A DNA stretch of 14,196 nucleotides, taken from Gammaproteobacteria bacterium. GTDB lineage: Bacteria > Pseudomonadota > Gammaproteobacteria > J044. Below, in pieces: positions 7,064 through 14,196 of the stretch. Below the pieces are notes generated by a model, which saw only the letters and a list, made by a program, of their open reading frames with translations, was not told the origin of the DNA and made no database searches. The DNA lies in the NCBI GenBank assembly GCA_003696465.1, contig RFHG01000338.1:1-14196 (forward strand), in the 5' to 3' direction. How positions within the stretch are numbered: position 1 is the stretch's first letter; every line of letters begins with the position of its first letter. Position numbers and translations under genes: made by a program.

Positions 7064-8116
7064 ATGAAACCGGAATGGAAGACCTTTCTCGTGGACAATG
7101 GCGCCGAGTTCGATGAAGACGGCCTGACCGTGCGCCACTTCGGCAACCCGGAGCGCGAACGACGCATCCTGCTCACCGGCGAAGTCTTCAGCGACCTCTC
7201 CTCGCACGGACTGATCTCGGCCTATGGGGAGGACGCCGAGACCTTCCTCCAGAACATGCTGAGCAACGACATCCTGGCCGTGAACGAGGGGCATACGCAG
7301 CTCAGCAGCCTGTGCAACAACAAGGGCCGCGCCATTGCCGTGTTCCGCATCTTCCGCCGCGGAGAGACCTTCTACCTGCGCCTGCCCCGCAGCCTGCTGG
7401 AGACGGCGCTCAAGCGCCTGCAGATGTTCGTGCTGATGAGCAAGGTGACCCTGGAGGATGCCTCCGATGCGCTGGTGCGCCTGGGCTACTCCGGCCCCGA
7501 GGCCGAGCGCGAGCTGGCCGAACGGCTGGGTGGCGTGCCCGCGGAACCGGACCAGGCCGGCGAGTGGCAGGGCATCACCGTGCTGCGCATTGCCGGCCCG
7601 GTACCTCGCTTCGAGCTCTACGGCGAGCTGGAGGCCATGCAAAAACTGTGGACCCACCTCAATGTGCGCGGCGCCCCGGTGGGCGTGGATCACTGGCCGC
7701 TGCTCGACATCCTTGCCGGCCTGCCCAATGTCTATCCGCAAACCAGCGAGGCCTTCGTGCCGCAGATGCTGAACCTGCACGCGGTCAACGGCATCAGTTT
7801 CAAGAAGGGGTGCTATCCCGGGCAGGAAGTGGTTGCACGGATGCAGTATCTCGGCAAGCTGAAGCGACGCATGTACCGGGTGGACCTGGACGCTGCCGAA
7901 CCGCCCGAACCGGGGACCGAGCTGTTTGCGGAAGGAGGCAGCGAGGCAGCCGGCCAGATCGTGGATGCCCGCCTGGACCCGGACGGGCGCAGTGTGGGGC
8001 TGGCCGTACTCAAGATTGCCGAGACCGACAAGCCCCTGCACCTGGCTGCCGTGGACGGACCCGCGGTCACGGTAGGCGATGTCCCCTATCCGGTGCCGCT
8101 GGGCAAGGAAGAATAG
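7064..8116 (+). CDS. ygfZ: YgfZ, tRNA-modifying/Fe-S enzyme maintenance protein (GcvT-like fold)
   Basis: This is a 350-residue cytosolic protein related to the folate-binding T-protein of glycine cleavage. The family signature is present as KGCYPGQE (248-255) with the essential Cys250, followed by VVARMQYLGKLKRR. YgfZ uses tetrahydrofolate and supports the activity of certain Fe-S enzymes, including MiaB in E. coli; the exact chemistry is unsettled. The start is ATG 7064 with GAGGAG at 7051-7056, 7 bases upstream. The open frame reaches back to 6617 only because it reads antisense through sdhC. The gene is divergent from the sdh operon, which includes an Fe-S subunit gene and sdhE. In E. coli ygfZ likewise neighbours sdhE and ygfX. 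Confidence 0.95.
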   Translation: MKPEWKTFLVDNGAEFDEDGLTVRHFGNPERERRILLTGEVFSDLSSHGLISAYGEDAETFLQNMLSNDILAVNEGHTQLSSLCNNKGRAIAVFRIFRRGETFYLRLPRSLLETALKRLQMFVLMSKVTLEDASDALVRLGYSGPEAERELAERLGGVPAEPDQAGEWQGITVLRIAGPVPRFELYGELEAMQKLWTHLNVRGAPVGVDHWPLLDILAGLPNVYPQTSEAFVPQMLNLHAVNGISFKKGCYPGQEVVARMQYLGKLKRRMYRVDLDAAEPPEPGTELFAEGGSEAAGQIVDARLDPDGRSVGLAVLKIAETDKPLHLAAVDGPAVTVGDVPYPVPLGKEE

Positions 8117-8132
8117 CCCTTCGGGCAGTGCT

Positions 8133-8519
8133 TCAGCGATCTGCCGGGCCGGTGTGCAACAGGGCCTCGAGTTCTCTCTCGAGCAGCCCTGCATCCCCCA
8201 GATTGAGCTCGACCAGTCGCCTCAGGCGCGCGATGCTGTCGATATCGATGCGCTCGCAGACGATGCCCGCGAGCCCGTCCTCGCGCTCCACATGACTTAC
8301 CCTGCCGGCCATGCGGATGTGGTTGTCGGCATCCAGCTCGATGTCGAGTACCAGCTCGGTACCCGGTTCGGGGCGCAGGTCATCCCCCCCGGGGAGGCGC
8401 ACCAGGGCACCATGGAGCGAGATGTCGACCACCTGCACGCCGCAGCTGCGTGGCCCGCAGGACAGGCGCGCCGGGGCGTCGAACAGGATACGATGGAAGT
8501 GGCGGCGTTCCTCGCTCAT
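8133..8519 (-). CDS. Single-domain PilZ protein, probable cyclic di-GMP receptor
   Basis: This is a 128-residue soluble protein. It starts MSEERRHFHR, with the RxxxR motif (Arg6, Arg10), and has DISLHG (Asp32, Ser34, Gly37) matching the D/NxSxxG motif about 22 residues later. These are the two halves of a cyclic di-GMP binding site in PilZ domains. The remainder is the expected beta-barrel sequence and a C-terminal helix (about 95-120); there is no membrane segment and no second domain. Both motifs being intact suggests real ligand binding, unlike degenerate type IV pilus PilZ proteins. The start ATG 8519-8517 lies 34 bases after the lysS stop, so it may be transcribed with prfB and lysS. It ends 16 bases from the convergent ygfZ. 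What it controls cannot be told from the neighbourhood. Confidence 0.85.
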   Translation of the reverse strand: MSEERRHFHRILFDAPARLSCGPRSCGVQVVDISLHGALVRLPGGDDLRPEPGTELVLDIELDADNHIRMAGRVSHVEREDGLAGIVCERIDIDSIARLRRLVELNLGDAGLLERELEALLHTGPADR

Positions 8520-8553
8520 GCCCCCAGTGTAGCCCAGTCGGCGACGCCCGTCC

Positions 8554-10059
<1,506 letters not shown>

Positions 10060-10073
10060 GTCTGCTTCCGGAA

Positions 10074-11169
10074 TCAGAGGCCGCTCTTCAGGCTGGCCTC
10101 GATGAAGGGGTCCAGGTCACCGTCCAGCACGGCCTGGGTATTGCCGGTCTCGACACCGGTGCGCAGGTCCTTGATGCGCGACTGGTCCAGCACATAGGAG
10201 CGGATCTGGTTGCCCCAGCCGATGTCGGACTTGGTCTCTTCCAGGGCCTGCTGCTCGGCACGGCGCTTCTGCATTTCCAGCTCGTACAGCTTGGCCTTGA
10301 GCTGCTTCATGGCCTGCGCCTTGTTCTTGTGCTGCGAGCGGTCGTTCTGGCACTGGGTCACGATGCCGGTCGGCAGGTGCGTGATGCGCACTGCCGACTC
10401 GGTCCGGTTGACGTGCTGACCGCCGGCCCCGGAGGCGCGATAGACATCGATGCGCAGATCGGCCGGGTTGACCTCGATGTCGATGTCGTCGTCCACCTCG
10501 GGCGAGACGAATACCGCGGCAAACGAGGTGTGGCGACGGCCGCCGGAATCGAACGGCGACTTGCGCACCAGCCGGTGCACGCCGGTCTCGGTGCGCAGCC
10601 AGCCGTAGGCGTAGGGGCCCTCGACCCGCACCGTGGCGCTCTTGATGCCGGCCACCTCGCCGGGGGAGACCTCGATCAGCTCGGTCTTGAAGCCGCGTCG
10701 CTCGGCCCAGCGCAGGTACATGCGCAGCAGCATTTCGGCCCAGTCCTGGGCCTCGGTGCCCCCGGAACCGGCCTGGATGTCGAGGAAGGCGTTGGCACTG
10801 TCCATCTCGCCCGAGAACATGCGATGGAACTCCAGCTCCTCGACCTGCTTCTCGTATTCGTCGAGATCGGCCTGCACCGCCGCCACGGTGTCCTCGTCAC
10901 CCTCTTCGGCCGCCATGTCGAGCAGCTCGCGGGCATCATCCAGACCCGCCAGCAGTTTCTCCATGCGCACCACGACATCCTCAAGCCGGGCACGCTCGCG
11001 CCCGAGTGCCTGCGCCCGTTCCGGGTCGTTCCAGACATCGGGGTCCTCGAGCTCGCGGTTTACCTCTTCGAGGCGGTCCTTCTTTTCATCGAAGTCAAAG
11101 ATACCCCCTCAGGGACTCGAGGCGTCCCTTGAGATCGTCGATGCGGGCATAGATCGGGTTGAGTTCCAT
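10074..11169 (-). CDS. prfB: Peptide chain release factor 2 (RF2), made by +1 programmed frameshift
   Basis: The product is about 364 residues and terminates translation at UGA and UAA. The first 24 codons (from ATG 11169, reading MELNPIYARIDD and ending RGYL) run into an in-frame TGA at 11097-11095. A +1 shift on CTT skips one T and continues with Asp-Phe-Asp in the frame that runs to 10074. In the shifted product the stop-codon recognition tripeptide Ser-Pro-Phe is at 204-206 and the peptidyl-hydrolysis GGQ is at 249-251. Ala245 stands at the position that is Thr246 in E. coli K-12, as in most bacteria. An annotation that ignores the shift would give a short N-terminal fragment and a start near 10973. 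An in-frame ATG two codons upstream (11175) is a less likely start. lysS follows 14 bases downstream. Confidence 0.97.
11094..11109 (-). promoter_or_regulatory. RF2 programmed +1 frameshift site
   Basis: The minus strand reads AGGGGGTATCTTTGAC. An internal Shine-Dalgarno-like AGGGGG (11109-11104) sits three bases before the slippery CTT (11100-11098), followed by the in-frame TGA and a C, a poor termination context. As I recall it, this 16-base string is the same as the E. coli prfB site. When RF2 is scarce the TGA is read slowly and the ribosome slips forward, so RF2 controls its own synthesis. Confidence 0.97.
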
Positions 11170-11188
11170 GGGCATTCCGCTGGCTGTC

Positions 11189-11217
11189 TTGAAAGGCGCG
11201 TAATGATACAACATGAT
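11189..11217 (+). promoter_or_regulatory. Candidate promoter of the DUF748 gene
   Basis: TTGAAA (11189-11194, five of six) and CATGAT (11212-11217, four of six) are 17 bases apart. A start near 11224 would give a leader of about 22 bases to the ATG at 11246. This supports that start over the in-frame ATG at 11213, which lies within the -10 box. Confidence 0.4.
11203..11208 (-). promoter_or_regulatory. Weak candidate -10 box for prfB
   Basis: TATCAT on the minus strand matches five of six -10 positions and would start transcription about 28 bases before the prfB ATG. No good -35 is seen at 16-18 bases upstream (TGGGAT at best), so this is tentative. It overlaps the opposite-strand promoter candidate at 11189-11217. 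Confidence 0.2.
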
Positions 11218-11245
11218 GGCAGGGCATCCCACGACCGGACCCCAT

Positions 11246-13684
11246 ATGTCAGCCCGACGACGCATGCGCCGCATCCTGCTCACGACCCTGGCAATCACCG
11301 CCGGGCTGCTTTTTGCCACTGCCGTGTCCCTGCCGCCGCTGGCGTCTGCCCTGTTCATTCGCCTGTTGAGCGAAGAGGGGCTGCAGACCGAGCTGCGCGA
11401 CATGGACATCGACTGGCTGCACGGCGAGCTCACCCTGTGGCAGCTGAAGGTGCGCGCGGCCAAAGGCTTCCTGCTCGAACTGCCGGTCGCTCACATCGCC
11501 ATCGAGCCGCGTGGCCTTGCCAGCCGCAGGCTCGTAATCGAGGAATTCACCCTCGAACGGCCGCGCGTGCGCCTGCCGCTTGACGAACACGGCCGCCCCC
11601 TCCTTCCCCTGCCCGCCTCGTCCGGAGGATCCTCTGCCGCCCGGCCCCTGCAATGGCAGGTCGGGCTGGTCCGACTCGCGCTGAACGATGCCCGCATCCA
11701 TCTGCAGGGCCCGGAGCATGGACTCGAACTGCAGCTGCCTCATCTAGGCCTGCAGTATCTCTATCCCTGGGCGAGCGACCAGCCTGCGCGGCTCGAAATC
11801 GATGCGCGCATAAACGGTGCGGCGGTCGGCACCGAGCTGAGCCTGTGGCCACTGTCGACAACCCGACGCGTGCAGGGGCAGGTGCATGTCACGGGACTGG
11901 ATCTCGGCCGACTCACCGCGCCCTTTGCCCTCCCGGTCGCGCTGCAGGGGCGGATGGACAGCCGGCTGCAGGTCGAGGCCAGACACTCCGATGGCGGCAC
12001 ATGGACGGCAGAGATCCGCGGCCCCCTCAGCCTGCAGGGGCTCGAGGCCGCGGACGCACAGCATCACCTCTCCGCCGGGCGCCTGGCGCTCGAGGGCGAC
12101 ACCCGCCTGACCGGGTCGGAAGCGGGGTTGTCCGTGCACCACGAGGGACATCTCGTTACCGATCACTTGGCGCTCGGGCTGCCCCCCTGGCAGGGAAGGC
12201 TGGAAGGCGTGGAACTGCCGAGCGCCCGCCTCACCCTCCGCCTGCCCCTGCAGGATGGAGAGGAAATCGGCCTGCGACTGGAAAGCGACCTGGACCTGCG
12301 CGGGGGCACACTCTCCACAGAGGGACCGAGCGCAGTGGCAGCGCGTATCTCGCGGTTGCAGCTGCAACAGCTCACCGTTGCGCTGCCCGGCCCCAAGGCT
12401 TCCTTCGCCAGCGCAGTGGCCGAAGGGCTGGAGCTGCCCGGTACGGGGCCGGACAAGGCCGGCACCGTGGGTGCCGGGCGAATCGAGGCCCGTGCATTCC
12501 GGCTGGCCGACAACCGGATCGATCTGGATCGCCTTGCCATCAGCGACGGCAATCTCAATCTGGTGCGCAAGGCCGGCAACACACTGGTCCTGCCACGCAT
12601 CGCACAGGTCGCCGCGGAATCCGGGCCGGACCACCCCGACAGCGCCGACAACGAGACAAGGGCGGCCGACACACCGAGGATTCATGTAAACCACATCAGC
12701 ATCCAGGGTCATGCCCGATTCGAGGACCAGACCATCAGCCCCGAATACCGGGGGGACTACGAACTCCGGCAACTGAAAATCGGCACGCTGGACACGGCCA
12801 GGCCACAAGAGCCGGTACCGCTGGAACTGAGCGCCCGGCTGCACCGCTACGCCCGGCTGGAACTGAAGGGAAAGTTTCCCCTGCTGGCATGGCCGCCGGA
12901 AAACGCCGAGGCCGACTGGTCGCTCCACGACCTGGAGCTACCACGCCTCAATCCGTACCTGATCCACTACACCGGCTATCGTGTACGCAGCGGCAACCTC
13001 GACATCGGGGGGCATCCCCGCGTCAGCCAGAGTATCCTCCAGAGCAGGACACGGGTCAGGCTGAGCGGTCTGAAGCTGCAGGTCGCCCGTCCCGAAAGGG
13101 CAGCGCACTTCGACCAGACCCTGGGCATCGGACTGGAGCCGGCCCTGGCCATGATCCGCGACCGCAAGGGCAACATCAAGCTGGAGCTGCCCTTGACCGG
13201 CAACCTGGCCGACCCGGACTTCGATCCTGCGCCCATTATTGCCGAGGCGATGAAGACCGCGCTGACCCATGCAGCAACCGCATACACGGTCTATGCCATC
13301 CAGCCTTACGGTGCCGCCCTCCTGCTGACCCAGGTAGCCGGGAAAACCATACTCAAGCTGCACTTCGACCCCATCGCCTTTACCCCCGGCCAGACTGACC
13401 TGCCACCGGATCGCGATGCCTACCTCGACAAGCTGGCCGCCCTGCTCAAGGAACGCCCGGGGCTGGAACTCGCTATCTGCGGCGTGGCCAGCACGGCCGA
13501 ACGTGCAGCGCTGCCGGAAAAGCAGCGCAGCGACCAGGTCCTGATCGAACTGGCCCGGCAGCGCGCCTATGGCGTCAAGGATGCCCTCATGTCCCGCGGC
13601 ATCGAGGGTGACCGCCTGCGCACCTGCGCACCACGCATCGACGATGCGGCAGACGGCAAGCCCAGGGTCGAGCTGGAAAGCTGA
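11246..13684 (+). CDS. DUF748-family AsmA-like membrane-anchored envelope protein
   Basis: This 812-residue protein has a basic N-terminus (MSARRRMRR), one membrane helix (about 10-32) and then a long, probably periplasmic, beta-rich region with many short strands of alternating character, as in the AsmA/TamB/YhdP superfamily. The C-terminal half shows the DUF748 pattern: ISPEYRG, LNPYL (568-572), a RDRKGNIKLELPLTG stretch and DPDFDP (about 638-661). The last 100 residues look like a diverged OmpA-type fold: FTPGQTDL from 712, then a LARQRA..V helix and RGIEGDRL. Members are poorly characterised; relatives are proposed to act in envelope lipid transport or outer-membrane assembly. ATG 11246 was chosen from the promoter position and the basic N-terminus; 11213, 11216 and 11264 are alternatives and no strong ribosome site decides. 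It is divergent from prfB and ends 8 bases from convergent recJ. Confidence 0.82.
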   Translation: MSARRRMRRILLTTLAITAGLLFATAVSLPPLASALFIRLLSEEGLQTELRDMDIDWLHGELTLWQLKVRAAKGFLLELPVAHIAIEPRGLASRRLVIEEFTLERPRVRLPLDEHGRPLLPLPASSGGSSAARPLQWQVGLVRLALNDARIHLQGPEHGLELQLPHLGLQYLYPWASDQPARLEIDARINGAAVGTELSLWPLSTTRRVQGQVHVTGLDLGRLTAPFALPVALQGRMDSRLQVEARHSDGGTWTAEIRGPLSLQGLEAADAQHHLSAGRLALEGDTRLTGSEAGLSVHHEGHLVTDHLALGLPPWQGRLEGVELPSARLTLRLPLQDGEEIGLRLESDLDLRGGTLSTEGPSAVAARISRLQLQQLTVALPGPKASFASAVAEGLELPGTGPDKAGTVGAGRIEARAFRLADNRIDLDRLAISDGNLNLVRKAGNTLVLPRIAQVAAESGPDHPDSADNETRAADTPRIHVNHISIQGHARFEDQTISPEYRGDYELRQLKIGTLDTARPQEPVPLELSARLHRYARLELKGKFPLLAWPPENAEADWSLHDLELPRLNPYLIHYTGYRVRSGNLDIGGHPRVSQSILQSRTRVRLSGLKLQVARPERAAHFDQTLGIGLEPALAMIRDRKGNIKLELPLTGNLADPDFDPAPIIAEAMKTALTHAATAYTVYAIQPYGAALLLTQVAGKTILKLHFDPIAFTPGQTDLPPDRDAYLDKLAALLKERPGLELAICGVASTAERAALPEKQRSDQVLIELARQRAYGVKDALMSRGIEGDRLRTCAPRIDDAADGKPRVELES

Positions 13685-13692
13685 ACCCGCAG

Positions 13693-14196
13693 CTACCCGA
13701 GCGGATGGGCGGCCTCGATGATGAGCTGCAGGCTGCGCCGTCCGCGCCATTCGTTCACATCCAGCCGATAGGCCAGCAGGCACTCGCGGCCGCCCTCGGG
13801 CCAGTCCTCTTCGTGATGAAAGAACTGGATGGCATCGACCACGGTGTGGCCCTGCCTCTCGCGCAGGACCAGTTTCAGATGCCGCTCGCCGACGATACGC
13901 CGCTCGAGGATTTCGAAACGGCCATCGAAGACCGGCTCCGGGAAGTCCTTGCCCCAGGGGCCGGCCTGACGCAGCATCTCCGCAGTCTCCACACTCAGCT
14001 CATGCGCAGCAAGCGGCCCGTCGCTCCATACTACCGGCTCCAGATCCTCTGCCGTACACAACTCGGCTACGGCGGCATCGAAGGCGGCGCGGAACTCCTC
14101 CAGCGCATCCGCCGGCAGGCTCAGGCCCGCGGCCATGGCATGGCCGCCGAAGCGCAGCATCAGCCCCGGGTGCAGGCTCTCCACCCGCTCCAGCAC
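13693..14196 (-). CDS. recJ: Single-stranded-DNA exonuclease RecJ, C-terminal part (5' end beyond window)
   Basis: The last 167 residues are present and the reading frame is open to the right edge. The motif GGHAMAAGL belongs to the DHHA1 region of DHH-family phosphoesterases. The following segments, AGPWGKDFPEPVFDG, RIVGERHLKLVL and YRLDVNEWRGRRSLQLII, match the C-terminal OB-fold part of RecJ. RecJ degrades single-stranded DNA 5' to 3' in recombination and mismatch repair. The catalytic DHH residues lie outside the window. In E. coli recJ is directly upstream of prfB in the same direction; here the orientation is kept but an opposite-strand DUF748 gene of about 2.4 kb lies between them. Confidence 0.95.
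   Translation of the reverse strand: MLERVESLHPGLMLRFGGHAMAAGLSLPADALEEFRAAFDAAVAELCTAEDLEPVVWSDGPLAAHELSVETAEMLRQAGPWGKDFPEPVFDGRFEILERRIVGERHLKLVLRERQGHTVVDAIQFFHHEEDWPEGGRECLLAYRLDVNEWRGRRSLQLIIEAAHPLG

Noticed and set aside
8117..8127. GCCCTTCGGGC hairpin just after the ygfZ stop
   Set aside because: A 4-bp stem with a 3-base loop and no T run on either side is too weak to call a terminator, though it lies where one would be expected between convergent genes.
6524..8194. A 556-codon minus-strand frame spanning sdhC and the antisense of ygfZ
   Set aside because: Only its last 125 codons are SdhC. The rest lies opposite ygfZ and across the promoter region and shows no domain; a strong ribosome site precedes ATG 6901.
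11249..11743. Minus-strand open frame of 164 codons opposite the DUF748 gene start, upstream of prfB
   Set aside because: It is antisense to the membrane-anchor region and N-terminal part of the DUF748 protein, with no recognisable motif and no good ribosome site.
13685..13692. Possible bidirectional terminator between the DUF748 gene and recJ
   Set aside because: Only 8 bases separate the stops, and no stable stem with a T run could be drawn around them.

Overview
This is a gene-dense, high-GC chromosomal window of housekeeping and metal-homeostasis genes, probably from a gammaproteobacterium. That placement rests on the succinate dehydrogenase subunits (closest by eye to the E. coli type), on ygfZ, sdhE and ygfX lying close to recJ, prfB and lysS as they do in E. 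coli, and on a prfB frameshift site identical to the E. coli one. The genus cannot be named from the sequence. The longest gap without a gene is about 160 bases.

Layout from left to right: (1) A minus-strand copper-resistance operon (142-3044) runs from a CueR-like MerR-family regulator to the Cu(I)-exporting P-type ATPase CopA and a small HMA-domain chaperone, which is cut by the left window edge. Its promoter has the stretched 20-bp spacer typical of MerR-controlled promoters and sits partly inside the 3' end of the upstream gene. (2) A minus-strand respiratory operon (3095-6901) holds sdhC, sdhD, sdhA and sdhB, followed by sdhE (the SdhA flavinylation factor) and ygfX. Almost every junction overlaps by 1 or 4 bases, with two GTG starts, which suggests translational coupling. 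(3) A 162-base divergent promoter region (6902-7063) contains a candidate sdh promoter with a 14-bp palindrome over the start-site area, and a candidate ygfZ promoter. (4) ygfZ (plus strand, 7064-8116) converges on a minus-strand group, prfB, lysS and a small PilZ-domain gene (8133-11169). prfB needs a +1 programmed frameshift. (5) A plus-strand gene for a DUF748/AsmA-like membrane-anchored protein (11246-13684) is divergent from prfB and convergent with the C-terminal part of recJ (13693 to the right edge).

The groups relate as follows. SdhE attaches FAD to SdhA. YgfZ is a folate-dependent factor supporting Fe-S enzymes, and SdhB carries three Fe-S clusters. So the sdh operon and its divergent neighbour together hold the complex and two of its assembly helpers. 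The copper operon is a sensor, pump and chaperone unit. prfB and lysS keep their widespread linkage. I saw no CRISPR array, insertion sequence, tRNA, rRNA, phage gene or clear new system. The most useful second looks are the sdhE/ygfX fusion to the sdh operon, the copper promoter embedded in ygfX, the sdh palindrome, and the DUF748 gene between recJ and prfB.
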